From NCBI RefSeq assembly GCF_001665785.1, contig NZ_LZSO01000026.1, forward strand, positions 186,001 to 250,000: a stretch of 64,000 nucleotides of DNA, read 5' to 3'. Of this stretch, positions 16,780 through 25,330 are shown piece after piece. Both the position numbers and the translations under genes were made by a program. Below the pieces are notes generated by a model. It saw only the letters and a list, made by a program, of their open reading frames with translations. It was not told the DNA's origin and made no database searches. This stretch comes from Mycolicibacterium peregrinum (GTDB taxonomy: Bacteria; Actinomycetota; Actinomycetes; Mycobacteriales; Mycobacteriaceae). The first letter of the stretch is position 1. Each line of letters begins with the position of its first letter.

Positions 16780-18843
16780 ATGACCACCCCGACAACATCC
16801 ACCGGCGAGCAGCCGACCGGCGCCCCGATCCTGAGCGTGCGCAGGCGCAACCTGGTGTTCGTTGCCGTCCTGCTCGGAATGCTGCTCGCCTCGCTCAACC
16901 AGACGATCGTCGCCACGGCGCTTCCCACGGTCGTGGCAGACCTCGGCGGTGCGGGCCATCAGGCGTGGGTGGTGACCAGCTATCTCCTGGCCTCCACCGT
17001 CGTCACCGCCGTCGTCGGGAAGGTCGGCGACATCTTCGGCCGAAAAGTGGTGTACCAGGCGGCGGTCCTGTGTTTTCTGATCGGATCGGTCCTCAGCGGC
17101 CTGTCGGGATCGATGGCCATGTTGGTGGCCGCGCGGGGGCTGCAGGGGATCGGCGGCGGCGCGATCATGGTGACGTCCTCGGCGCTGATCGCCGAGGTCA
17201 TCCCGTTGCGGGACCGCGGGCGCTATCAGGGTGCGCTCGGTGCGGTCTTCGGTGTCACCACCGTCGCCGGCCCGCTGCTCGGCGGCTTCGTCACCGATCA
17301 CCTCGGCTGGCGGTGGGCGTTCTGGCTCAGCATCCCGGTGGGCGTCGTCGTCTTGATCGTCGCAGCCGCGACGATCCCGGCAGTGGCCTCCCGTGGCGCG
17401 CGCCCGGTGATCGATTACGCCGGGATCGTGTGGGTCGGCATCGGGGCATCCGGTCTGACGCTGGCCACCAGCCTGGGCGGCGAACTTGCGTGGACCTCAC
17501 CGACCATCATCGGACTGGTCATCGGTTCTGTCCTGGCGCTGGCGATGTTCGTCCGGGCGGAAACGCGGGCGGCCGAACCGATTCTGCCGATGCGGCTGTT
17601 CCGCAATCCGGTGTTCACGATGTGCTGCGTGCTGTCGCTGGTCGTCGGCTTCGCCATGCTGGGCGCCCTGACGTTCATGCCCACCTTCATGCAGTTCGTG
17701 GACGGCGTATCGCCGTCCGAATCCGGGTTGCGCACCATGCCCATGGTCATCGGGCTGCTGATCACCTCGACCGTCAGCGGCAGTCTGGTGGGCCGCACCG
17801 GCCGGTACAAGATCTACCCGATCGCCGGCACGGCGATCATGCTCATCGGCTTCGTGCTGCTGTCGCGCATGAACGCCGCGACACCGATTCCGCTCCAGTC
17901 GCTCTATCTACTCATCCTGGGCGCCGGCATCGGCATGTGTATGCAGGTCCTCGTCCTCATCGTGCAGAACACCTCCGACTTCAGCGATCTGGGCGTGGCG
18001 ACCTCGGGGGTGACGTTCTTCCGGACCATCGGCAGTTCCTTCGGTGCGGCCATCTTCGGCTCGTTGTTCGTCGGCTTCCTGTCGGATCGCCTGCCCGGTG
18101 CACTCGCTGCCAGCGGTGCGCCGGCGGTGGCGGGTGCTTCACCGAAGGCGCTGCACGAACTGCCGCCGGAGGTCGCCGCCCCGATCGTCAACGCCTATGC
18201 GGATGCGCTGGACCTGGTGTTCCTGTGTGCCGCGCCGGTCGCGCTGATCGGCCTGATCGTGGCGTTGTTCCTCAAGGAGGTGCCCCTGCTGGAGGCTGAG
18301 GCGACCATGGCGGCGGATCTCGGCGAAGGCTTTGGCATGCCGAGCTCGGAATCGGCGGACCAGGTGCTCGAGACCGTGGTCAGCCGGCTGATGCGCAGTT
18401 CACCCGAGATCCGGCTGCGAAATGTGGCCGGGGGGCCGGGGTGCGAGCTGGATGTCGCGGGGTTGTGGGCGCTGCTCAAGATCTACCGACACGGTCAGGT
18501 GTTCGGCTCGGCTCGCCTGACCGAGATCGCCGACCGCCTGGTCGTGCCCTTCGAAGTGCTCGAGCCGACCTTCAACCGGTTGGTGCAGGACGGCTATGTG
18601 CTGCGTACCGGGGACAACCTGTGGCTGACCCAGGCCGGGGTGCGGCAGGTCGAGGGTGTCTCGGCGGCGCTGGTGGGTCGGATCGTCGACAAACTGGGGG
18701 AGTCGTCGTCGTACGAGGGCCGCCCGGACCGGGCCCAGGTCGAGGCCGCGCTCGAGCGCATCGCGCACCGGATTGTGGTGCAGCGGGACTGGGGAGACGA
18801 CGACCGCTCCACCGAGCTGACCGGTGCGGGCACCAAAAACTAG
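16780..18843 (+). CDS. MFS multidrug exporter, DHA2 (EmrB/QacA) type, with C-terminal extension
   Basis: 687 residues. About 14 membrane helices up to residue 505. Typical motifs: LNQTIVATALPTVVADLGG in helix 1, GKVGDIFGRKVVYQ (motif A), RGLQGIGGGAIMV (motif B region) and GAVFGVTTVAGPLLGGFVTD (motif C of drug/H+ antiporters). The last 180 or so residues form a soluble winged-helix-like tail (ARLTEIADRLVVPFEVLEPTFNRLVQDGYVLRTGDNLWLTQAGVRQVEG). Its length and context match the mycobacterial Rv1877 group, which is thought to export drugs. The stop codon TAG is the first three bases of a KstR-type box. Confidence 0.88.
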   Translation: MTTPTTSTGEQPTGAPILSVRRRNLVFVAVLLGMLLASLNQTIVATALPTVVADLGGAGHQAWVVTSYLLASTVVTAVVGKVGDIFGRKVVYQAAVLCFLIGSVLSGLSGSMAMLVAARGLQGIGGGAIMVTSSALIAEVIPLRDRGRYQGALGAVFGVTTVAGPLLGGFVTDHLGWRWAFWLSIPVGVVVLIVAAATIPAVASRGARPVIDYAGIVWVGIGASGLTLATSLGGELAWTSPTIIGLVIGSVLALAMFVRAETRAAEPILPMRLFRNPVFTMCCVLSLVVGFAMLGALTFMPTFMQFVDGVSPSESGLRTMPMVIGLLITSTVSGSLVGRTGRYKIYPIAGTAIMLIGFVLLSRMNAATPIPLQSLYLLILGAGIGMCMQVLVLIVQNTSDFSDLGVATSGVTFFRTIGSSFGAAIFGSLFVGFLSDRLPGALAASGAPAVAGASPKALHELPPEVAAPIVNAYADALDLVFLCAAPVALIGLIVALFLKEVPLLEAEATMAADLGEGFGMPSSESADQVLETVVSRLMRSSPEIRLRNVAGGPGCELDVAGLWALLKIYRHGQVFGSARLTEIADRLVVPFEVLEPTFNRLVQDGYVLRTGDNLWLTQAGVRQVEGVSAALVGRIVDKLGESSSYEGRPDRAQVEAALERIAHRIVVQRDWGDDDRSTELTGAGTKN

Positions 18844-18854
18844 AACTTGTTCCA
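18841..18854. promoter_or_regulatory. KstR-type operator before carboxymuconolactone-decarboxylase-like gene
   Basis: TAGAACTTGTTCCA fits TnnAACnnGTTnnA exactly, 30 bases before the ATG at 18885. A TACGAT -10-like box ends 6 bases before that ATG, so the message may be leaderless. Confidence 0.7.
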
Positions 18855-18884
18855 GAACTGCCGGAATCTGCGTACGATTCGGCC

Positions 18885-19367
18885 ATGAGCCGAATCGGAG
18901 AATTTCCCGACGACGACGTGGCCGGCTGGATCTTGAAGTCGCCCGAGATCGGCACCGCGATGGCCAACTTCACCAACGCGGTGTACACCAAGGGCCGCTT
19001 GCCCCTGCGGGTGCGCGAACTCGCCCGGATGGTGATCGCACTCAACAACGAGTGCGTCGTGTGCCAGAACACCCGCGACTCCGACGGCGCCGCAGCGGGA
19101 GTGGACGAGGACCTCTACGACCACGCCGCCGAGTGGCGGACCTGGCCGGGCTACAGCGCGCAGGAGCGCATCGCCGCCGAGTTCGCCGAGCGCTTCGCGA
19201 GCGATCACACCGGACTGCGCGACGACGAGGACTTCTGGGATCGCGCGAGCGGGCAGTTCGATGCCGAACTGCTCACCGACCTGGCGCTGTCGTGTGCGAT
19301 GTGGCTCGGCATGGGCCGGATGCTGCGGACCCTCGACATCGGTCAAACCTGCAGGATCACGCTGTAA
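18885..19367 (+). CDS. Carboxymuconolactone decarboxylase / AhpD-like protein
   Basis: 160 residues. The all-helical AhpD-like fold is indicated by LPLRVRELARMVIALNNE followed by the redox-type motif ECVVCQNTRDS (E-x2-C-x2-C), where two Cys and a Glu usually form the active site. Such proteins are either peroxidase-reducing AhpD-like enzymes or decarboxylases of aromatic catabolism. The operator upstream suggests expression during steroid breakdown. ATG chosen because a -10 box TACGAT ends 6 bases before it; the frame extends upstream only through the MFS gene. Confidence 0.85.
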   Translation: MSRIGEFPDDDVAGWILKSPEIGTAMANFTNAVYTKGRLPLRVRELARMVIALNNECVVCQNTRDSDGAAAGVDEDLYDHAAEWRTWPGYSAQERIAAEFAERFASDHTGLRDDEDFWDRASGQFDAELLTDLALSCAMWLGMGRMLRTLDIGQTCRITL

Positions 19368-19422
19368 CCCACGCGATCGCGGCCCGGTTTACCCAGGCTT
19401 CGTGACGGCAATACCGCAAGCC

Positions 19423-19788
19423 ATGATCGGAAGCCTTCGCTCCATCGTGCTCGACTGCCGGGATCCTCGTGCACTGGCCGCGTTCTACGCCGAGTTGCTC
19501 GGCGGTGACGTGGTCGCCGAGGACGACACGTGGGTGGTCGTCACCGACCCGGCAGGCCGGCGGCTCGCCTGCCAGTACTCACCGCAGCACGAGCCGCCGC
19601 TGTTTCCCGATCCACGGGGATCGCAGCAGATTCACCTGGACATCCAGGTCGACGATCCGGATGCGGCCCAGCGCCAGGTGCTGGCGCTGGGCGCAACCCG
19701 CGTCACCGATGCCGTCGGGGAGACCCTGTTCCGGGTGTTCCGGGATCCGGCCGGCCACCCGTTCTGCCTGGTGTGGGGTATCGACTGA
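19423..19788 (+). CDS. VOC-family (glyoxalase/dioxygenase-like) protein
   Basis: 121 residues with the paired beta-alpha-beta-beta-beta layout: IVLDCRDPRALAAFYAELLGG at the start, HLDIQVDDPDAAQRQVLALGA in the middle and RVFRDPAGHPFCLVWG at the end. This is the single-chain glyoxalase-like subgroup common in actinobacteria. Metal ligands are not obvious, so it may bind small molecules rather than catalyse. An in-frame GTG 7 codons upstream (19402) is an alternative start. It ends 10 bases before the convergent SnoaL-like gene. Confidence 0.82.
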   Translation: MIGSLRSIVLDCRDPRALAAFYAELLGGDVVAEDDTWVVVTDPAGRRLACQYSPQHEPPLFPDPRGSQQIHLDIQVDDPDAAQRQVLALGATRVTDAVGETLFRVFRDPAGHPFCLVWGID

Positions 19789-19798
19789 GCGGCTGCGG

Positions 19799-20257
19799 TC
19801 AGACCAGCCCGGTGGCGTCGAACACCCACGACATGTCGGCGGTGGCGAAGTTCTCCAGCCAGTCCGGCGGGGCGTGGTTGGCCAAGGCGCCCATGTCCCA
19901 GTAGTCCTTCCACAGCGTCACCTTGCCGTTCTCGACCCGGTGCACCGTGACGAACTTGAGGACGGCGGATTCGCCTGTGGCCCAGTGCCATTCCTCGTGG
20001 TGTTCGTACATGGCATCACGGCCGTTGGCGACCAGCAGGCCCGGGAAGTTCTCGTAGGACGCCAGCGGTTCGAGGCCGATCTTGAGCCGCTTGACGATGT
20101 CCTCCGGGCCTCTGGCGGCCGCGGCGGCGCCTACCGGCATGTCCAGGTAGATGCAGTCGTCCGACAGGTATGTCTTGAGAAGGTCCCAGTCGCGTTCCGA
20201 CAGTGCCTTCCACATGCCGTGGACGGTTTCCTCGATCGAGATGTCTTCAACGGACAC
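19799..20257 (-). CDS. SnoaL-like / limonene-1,2-epoxide hydrolase-type protein
   Basis: 152 residues with the NTF2-like cone fold pattern: ETVHGMWKALSERDWDLLKTYLSDDCIYLDMP, then a beta-rich half including YEHHEEWHWATG and HRVENGKVTLWKDYWDM. The spacing resembles the limonene-epoxide hydrolase/SnoaL group, whose members open epoxides, cyclise polyketides or isomerise steroids. Catalytic Asp/Arg sets are not certain here. Its first 11 bases overlap the end of the upstream amidohydrolase, so both are probably one operon read leftward. Confidence 0.78.
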   Translation of the reverse strand: MSVEDISIEETVHGMWKALSERDWDLLKTYLSDDCIYLDMPVGAAAAARGPEDIVKRLKIGLEPLASYENFPGLLVANGRDAMYEHHEEWHWATGESAVLKFVTVHRVENGKVTLWKDYWDMGALANHAPPDWLENFATADMSWVFDATGLV

Positions 20258-22037
20258 TGGTCAACTTCCCATCCTCGGCGGAGATCGACGGGACGCGGTG
20301 CGCGGCCCGCAGGAACTGGCCGGTGCGCTGCTTGCCCACCAGGTCGGTCAGCGCACCGTCGGTGAACACGGTGCGTCCGCCGACGAGCACTGCGGTGACG
20401 GTGTCGTCGTTGCGGTTCACCATGCGCGACAACCCGCCGTAGTGGTCGACGGTCTCCTCGGCGTACGCGTCGAGCGAGTCGTCGAGGTGCTCGGGATCGA
20501 CGATCACCACGTCGGCGCGGTCCCCGATACGCAGATGGCCGGCGTCGATCCGGTACCAGTCGGCGAGTTCACCGGTCAGCCGGTGCACGGCCCGTTCGAT
20601 CGACATGAACGGCGTACCGGCCCGCTCGGCGTCGCGGACGTGTCGCAGCAGGCGCAGTCCCATGTTGTAGAAGGCCATGTTCCGCAGGTGGGCGCCGGCA
20701 TCGGAGAAGCCGAGCTGGATACCCGGATCCCGGGCCAGTTTCTTGAGCACCTCGGGACGGTGGTTGGAGATGGTGGTCCGCCAGCGGATCGCCGTGCCGT
20801 GCTCGAGCACCAGATCCAGGAAGGCGTCGACCGGATGCAGCTCGCCGCGCTCCTGCCCGACCTGGCCGAACGTCTTGCCGACCACAGATTCGTCAGGGCA
20901 GGAAACGATTTCGGCGTCGAAGAAGTCGCGGTGCCAGACCCGCACGCCGAACTTGCTGTCGTAGTCCTTGCGGAACGCGCGCCGGTAGGACTCGTCGCGC
21001 AGCAGTTCGTTGCGCTCGACCTCGTCGCGCAGATGCAGAGCCGCTGCGCCGGAACCGAATTCCTCGAACACCACCAGGTCGATACCGTCGGCATACACCT
21101 CGAACGGCACGGGAAGATGCTGCCAGCGGAAGTTGCCGCCGAGCGCGTTGGCCGCCTTGGCCAGCGGTCCCATCATCCAGATCGCATACGGGTTTGCCTT
21201 GATGTCGGCGGCCGAGAGCAGGCTGGTCTTCAGCTGCTTGCGGAACAGCCCCAGGGACTGGGCCACCTGCGAGGCCAGGTTGAGCGGATTCTGGATGTCG
21301 GGGCCCGACTGCAGCACCCGGCCTGCGCGCCGCAGCATCGACTTGAGTCGGCGGAGCTCACGGGGCTTGGCGTAGGTGGACGGCAGAGTACGGGACCGGC
21401 AGGTGTCGCCGTCGATCTTGTCGAAAAGCAGTTGCTGCGAGGACATCCCGACGAAGCCCGCGTCGAGGGCCTCTTTGAGCATCTGCTCCATGCGGGCCTG
21501 TTCGGTTGCCGTCGGCCGCTGATCCTTGCGGGTCGCCCGGTCGAGCCCCATCACCGCCGTCCGCATGTCGGAGTGCCCGATGAAGGCGGCCAGGTTGGGG
21601 CCCAGCGGTAGCGATTCGAGTGCCGACACGTACTCGTCGCAGGTGGTCCACGTCTTGTGGTCGTCGACGGCGGCGATCACCTGGTCGCGCGGGATCGCCT
21701 CGACCCGGCCGAACTGGTCGCCCGCGTCGACGCCGCCGACGTGCACGGTGGACAGCGAGCAGGACCCGAGCATCGCGGTGGTCACGCCATGGCGCAGCGA
21801 CTCCGACAACGACGGGCCGCCCAGGACCTCGACGTCGTAGTGCGTGTGGATGTCCAACATTCCGGGCATGACCCACTTGCCGGTGGCGTCGATGACCTGC
21901 GGGCAGTCCGTCTCGTCGAGGAGATCCGGGGAGATGGTGACCACATGCCCGTCACGAATTCCGATGTTGCGCACCGCTGACGGGCCCCCGGTGCCGTCGA
22001 ACCACCGGCCGTTGCGAATGATTGTGTCGAAGCTCAC
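20247..22037 (-). CDS. Amidohydrolase-family protein (N-acyl-D-amino-acid deacylase type)
   Basis: 596 residues. The N-terminal strand domain (DTIIRNGRWFDGTGGP) is followed by the metal-binding HTH motif (MPGMLDIHTHYDVEV) and downstream barrel elements including AFIGHSDMR and SDAGAHLRNMAF. The C-terminal beta segment (GDRADVVIVDPEHL, then VLVGGRTVF) is standard for the D-aminoacylase-like subfamily. Substrate unknown. Start set at the GTG reading VSFDTIIRNG because a TTGACA box and a TTCTAT box lie just upstream; a TTG 12 codons earlier coincides with the TTGACA. Probably cotranscribed with the SnoaL-like gene. Confidence 0.83.
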   Translation of the reverse strand: MSFDTIIRNGRWFDGTGGPSAVRNIGIRDGHVVTISPDLLDETDCPQVIDATGKWVMPGMLDIHTHYDVEVLGGPSLSESLRHGVTTAMLGSCSLSTVHVGGVDAGDQFGRVEAIPRDQVIAAVDDHKTWTTCDEYVSALESLPLGPNLAAFIGHSDMRTAVMGLDRATRKDQRPTATEQARMEQMLKEALDAGFVGMSSQQLLFDKIDGDTCRSRTLPSTYAKPRELRRLKSMLRRAGRVLQSGPDIQNPLNLASQVAQSLGLFRKQLKTSLLSAADIKANPYAIWMMGPLAKAANALGGNFRWQHLPVPFEVYADGIDLVVFEEFGSGAAALHLRDEVERNELLRDESYRRAFRKDYDSKFGVRVWHRDFFDAEIVSCPDESVVGKTFGQVGQERGELHPVDAFLDLVLEHGTAIRWRTTISNHRPEVLKKLARDPGIQLGFSDAGAHLRNMAFYNMGLRLLRHVRDAERAGTPFMSIERAVHRLTGELADWYRIDAGHLRIGDRADVVIVDPEHLDDSLDAYAEETVDHYGGLSRMVNRNDDTVTAVLVGGRTVFTDGALTDLVGKQRTGQFLRAAHRVPSISAEDGKLTSVR

Positions 22038-22043
22038 CCAGCC

Positions 22044-22073
22044 ATAGAACAGTCCCGGTGGTGGCAGTGTCAA
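22044..22073 (-). promoter_or_regulatory. Predicted promoter of the amidohydrolase operon
   Basis: On the minus strand, a perfect TTGACA (22068-22073), 18-base spacer and TTCTAT (22044-22049) end 6 bases before the GTG start, a spacing suited to a leaderless or near-leaderless message. The 30 bases further upstream are unusually A/T-rich. Confidence 0.45.
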
Positions 22074-22137
22074 TGAAAATGGTGAACAGATTTGAAAAAA
22101 TGTCTACTGAAGGCCAATGGCGGGGTCTGAACTGGGT

Positions 22138-23064
22138 TTATAGCGGAGCCCAGGCATCCGGCACCCGTCCGTCGAGGTCGGTGAAACCGTATTGGCGCGC
22201 CAGTGCGGCCGAGCTGACGGAGCGTTGATTCCACTGCGCCCGGTGCGGGTCGGCCGCCACGGCGGCGACACCGCGGCCGACGAAACGGGGGGACTCTGAT
22301 TCGGCGAATCCCGGCGGCGCGGCCGGGTAACCGTCGGTGCGGGCGAGGTCGAGTGCGCACCGCCAGTTGGCCTCGCCGACGCCGTAGTTGTCGAGCATCA
22401 TCTCCGAGCGCAACCATCCAGGCGTGACCGCGACGGCTGTGGCGCCGAACGCGGCGAGTTCGTGCCCGTGGCTGAACGCCAGTCGGTTCACCGCGTTCTT
22501 GACCAGGTCGTAGAACACCGAGAGGCGCGGGTTCTCGGCATTGAATTCGGTTGTGCCATCAGTGATCTCCACCAACAGCCCACCGGGTCGGTCGGCGAGC
22601 AGCGGCAGCAGGCAGTGCGACGTGATCAGGTGCGTGTCGAGTCCCAGACGCAGCATCCGCAACCCGTCGTCGAGGTCGTGCTGCCACATCGGCCGGCCCC
22701 AGGTGTCCGGCGGGCCCTTGAGCACCTCGGCACCCCAGATGTCGTTGACCAGGAAGTCGATGTGCCCGTAGTCGGCCTTGAGTCGCCCGGCCAGCTTGCG
22801 CACTTGCGCCACGCTCAGGTGATCGACCTGTACCGCGATTCCGGAACCTCCCAGTTCCGTGACCAATTCGGCAGTTTCCTCGATCGTTTCGGGCCGGTCA
22901 TAGTCGGAGTCGCGGCTACCGCATCTACTGCTGCGGCCGGTGCACACCACGGTCGCACCGACCTCGCCCAGCGCCGCGGCGATGCCCCGACCCGCGCCAC
23001 GGGTGGCCCCGGCGACAACGGCGATGCGTCCGCGCAGCGCCTCCGGGTCGGGTGTCCAGGCCAT
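22138..23064 (-). CDS. Short-chain dehydrogenase/reductase
   Basis: 308 residues. Cofactor motif VAGATRGAGRGIAAALGE at residue 17, an Arg/Ser pair after strand 2 (TGRSSR) suggesting NADP, VNDIWG in place of the usual NNAG, a Thr/Ser region ITDGT and the active-site FYDLVKNAVNRL (Y-x3-K). The C-terminal stretch to about residue 300 is longer than in classical SDRs. Substrate unknown. It reads leftward, ending 101 bases from the start of the amidohydrolase. Confidence 0.85.
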   Translation of the reverse strand: MAWTPDPEALRGRIAVVAGATRGAGRGIAAALGEVGATVVCTGRSSRCGSRDSDYDRPETIEETAELVTELGGSGIAVQVDHLSVAQVRKLAGRLKADYGHIDFLVNDIWGAEVLKGPPDTWGRPMWQHDLDDGLRMLRLGLDTHLITSHCLLPLLADRPGGLLVEITDGTTEFNAENPRLSVFYDLVKNAVNRLAFSHGHELAAFGATAVAVTPGWLRSEMMLDNYGVGEANWRCALDLARTDGYPAAPPGFAESESPRFVGRGVAAVAADPHRAQWNQRSVSSAALARQYGFTDLDGRVPDAWAPL

Positions 23065-23131
23065 CCGATGAGTATCCCGCCGCGTGCAGTTCTATAGCTG
23101 CAGTTCGGCATTTCAGCGCATACTGGCTGAG

Positions 23132-24034
23132 GTGACTCCACTGCAGCGCTACATCGCCGAGGAAATCGCGACCGATCACCTCGACGGGCTGTTGTCGCGT
23201 CGCGAGGCGCTGCGCCGGCTGGGACTGCTGGGAATCGGTGCGGCCGCGGCGGCCTCGCTGATCGCCGCCTGCGGTGAGGCGAAGCAGCCGCCACCCGCCA
23301 CCACCCCGAGTGCGCCACCGGGGCCGGCAGAGCCGCCGGGACTGCAGAATGCGCTGCCCACCACGCCGGTCAGTTGGCCGGGCCCGGCAGGGGAGTTGAA
23401 GGGAGCCTGGGCCACCGCGCCGGAACCCAGGGGCGCGGTGTTGGTGATCCACGAGAACAAGGGGCTCACCGACCACATCCGTTCGGTGGCCGGAAGGTTC
23501 GCCGGTATCGGGTACTCGGCGCTGGCGATCGATCTGCTCTCGGGGCAGGGCGGCACGGAGGCATTCGCCGATCCGGCGGCCGCCACCGCCGCGTTGAGCC
23601 GGATCGAGCCGCCACAGTTGGTTGCCGATCTGTTGTCCGGCGTCGAAGAGGTGCAACGCCGCGCACCGGGTCGCAAGGTCGCCGCTGTCGGTTTCTGCAT
23701 GGGCGGCGGGCTGGTCTGGCGGCTGCTGGCGGCGGGTACTCCGGCGCTGGCCGCCGCGGTGCCGTTCTACGGCCCGGCTCCCGACGATCCCGATTTCGTC
23801 GGTTCCCGTGGTGCCGCGGTGCTCGCGTTCTACGGGGCCCTGGACCAGCGGGTGAACGCGAGTGAACCGACAGTACGCGCGGCGTTGGAACGCGCCGGGA
23901 TGGTGCACGAGCTGATCACCGAACCCGACGCCAACCATGCGTTCTTCAACGACACCGGCGAGCGGTACAACCCGGCGGCCGCGACCGATGCCTGGCGCCG
24001 GATCCAGGACTGGTTCGGGGTGCATCTGGCCTGA
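23132..24034 (+). CDS. Dienelactone-hydrolase-family lipoprotein with twin-arginine signal
   Basis: 300 residues. N-terminus SRREALRRLGLLGIGAAAAASLIAAC has a twin-Arg motif, hydrophobic core and lipobox Cys, so export by Tat and lipid anchoring outside the membrane are likely. The alpha/beta-hydrolase domain has the DLH triad: Cys in GFCMGGG, Asp in YGALDQRV and His in DANHAFFND. Cys instead of Ser as nucleophile is standard for the family. Start taken at GTG (VTPLQRY), 16 codons into the open frame, because it keeps a short N-region and follows a TACTGG -10-like box. Natural ester or lactone substrate unknown. Confidence 0.85.
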   Translation: MTPLQRYIAEEIATDHLDGLLSRREALRRLGLLGIGAAAAASLIAACGEAKQPPPATTPSAPPGPAEPPGLQNALPTTPVSWPGPAGELKGAWATAPEPRGAVLVIHENKGLTDHIRSVAGRFAGIGYSALAIDLLSGQGGTEAFADPAAATAALSRIEPPQLVADLLSGVEEVQRRAPGRKVAAVGFCMGGGLVWRLLAAGTPALAAAVPFYGPAPDDPDFVGSRGAAVLAFYGALDQRVNASEPTVRAALERAGMVHELITEPDANHAFFNDTGERYNPAAATDAWRRIQDWFGVHLA

Positions 24035-24117
24035 TCCCCGGGCTTGTTCAGCGGCTGTTCAGGCCTCGGTTGCGGCGTCGTTGTTGACCGCACACGCGGC
24101 CCGGTTCTCATCGTGAC

Positions 24118-25224
24118 ATGCGGGTTGTCCAGGTTGCCAACTTCTACGGCCCGCGATCGGGTGGTCTGCGCACCGCGGTCGACCGCCTCGGCGCGGAGTA
24201 CTGCGCGCTGGGCCACGAGGTTTACCTCATCGTTCCGGGTTCACATCCGCAGCGGCACGTCCTGGGCAGCGGTGTCGTGCGAATTTCGCTGCCCGCCAGG
24301 CTCATCCCGTTCACCGCCGGCTACCGTGCGGTGCTGCCGGGCCCGGTGACGGCATTGCTGCAGCAGCTCGGTCCGGATGCCATCGAGGTTTCGGACCGGC
24401 TGACGCTGCGGTCGCTGGGACCGTGGGGCCGCAGGCACGGGGTGGCCACCGTGATGATCTCCCACGAACGCCTGGACCGGTTGGTCGGTCAGGTGTTGCC
24501 GCGATCGGCGGCGGTCATGGTGGCGGACTTCGCCAATCGCCGCACGGCGGCGAACTACGACGCGGTGGTGTGCACGACGGGTTTTGCCCGGGAGGAGTTC
24601 GACCGGATCGGTGCGGACAATGTCGCGACCGTGCCACTCGGGGTGGACCTCGAGCAGTTCCACCCACGGCGCCGGTGCGCCGAGATGCGCAGTCGCTGGG
24701 CGGCGCCACAGCAGACCCTTCTGGTGCACTGCGGCAGGTTGTCGGTGGAGAAGCATGCCCACCGAAGCATCGATACCGTTGCCGCACTGCGCGATTCGGG
24801 CATAGACGCGCAACTGGTGGTCGTCGGGGAGGGTCCGTTGCGGGCCCGGCTGGAGAGGCAGGCCAGCGGGTTGCCGGTGGCCTTCACCGGTTACGTCGGT
24901 TGCCGCGACACCGTGGCGACCATCCTGGCCTCGGCCGACGTCGCGCTGGCGCCAGGCCCGCACGAGACGTTCGGCCTGGCCGCACTGGAAGCGCTGGCCT
25001 GCGGCACGCCCGCGGTGGTGTCACGGACGTCGGCCCTGGCCGAGATCCTCACCTGCGACAGCGGAGCGACCGCCGACAACGACCCACGTGCCATCGCACG
25101 GGCCGTCACCTCCGTGATCGGCCGGCCCGAGCCGCTGCGGCGCAGCCGAGCGCGTCAGCGCGCCGAGCAGTTCACCTGGCCGCGGTCGGCGGCCGGAATG
25201 CTCGACGTGCTCGGAGCCGGGTAA
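24118..25224 (+). CDS. pimC: GT4 alpha-mannosyltransferase, PimC type
   Basis: 368 residues of the GT-B fold. The start MRVVQVANFYGPRSGGLRTA holds the Gly-rich acceptor loop, and the nucleotide-sugar half has LLVHCGRLSVEKHAH, VGEGPLRARLE and the EX7E motif in HETFGLAALEALACGTPAVV. From memory it is very close to PimC of M. tuberculosis CDC1551, which adds a mannose to phosphatidylinositol dimannoside from GDP-mannose at the cytoplasmic membrane, and which is missing from H37Rv. The gene stands alone, followed by an APC permease. Confidence 0.85.
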   Translation: MRVVQVANFYGPRSGGLRTAVDRLGAEYCALGHEVYLIVPGSHPQRHVLGSGVVRISLPARLIPFTAGYRAVLPGPVTALLQQLGPDAIEVSDRLTLRSLGPWGRRHGVATVMISHERLDRLVGQVLPRSAAVMVADFANRRTAANYDAVVCTTGFAREEFDRIGADNVATVPLGVDLEQFHPRRRCAEMRSRWAAPQQTLLVHCGRLSVEKHAHRSIDTVAALRDSGIDAQLVVVGEGPLRARLERQASGLPVAFTGYVGCRDTVATILASADVALAPGPHETFGLAALEALACGTPAVVSRTSALAEILTCDSGATADNDPRAIARAVTSVIGRPEPLRRSRARQRAEQFTWPRSAAGMLDVLGAG

Positions 25225-25330
25225 CGCGCCGGGTTTTGCGCACGCTGACGCCAGACCTGGTGTGCGGCCCCGCGCCGGCCCTATGTTCCGCGGGTCATAT
25301 TTGCGCACGCTGCCTGAAGGACGGTCGAGC

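Noticed and set aside
16965-18299. A 444-codon frame overlapping the MFS gene in another plus frame
   Set aside because: The MFS frame has clear transporter motifs and 14 helices; the other frame encodes an Arg/Gly/His-rich string.
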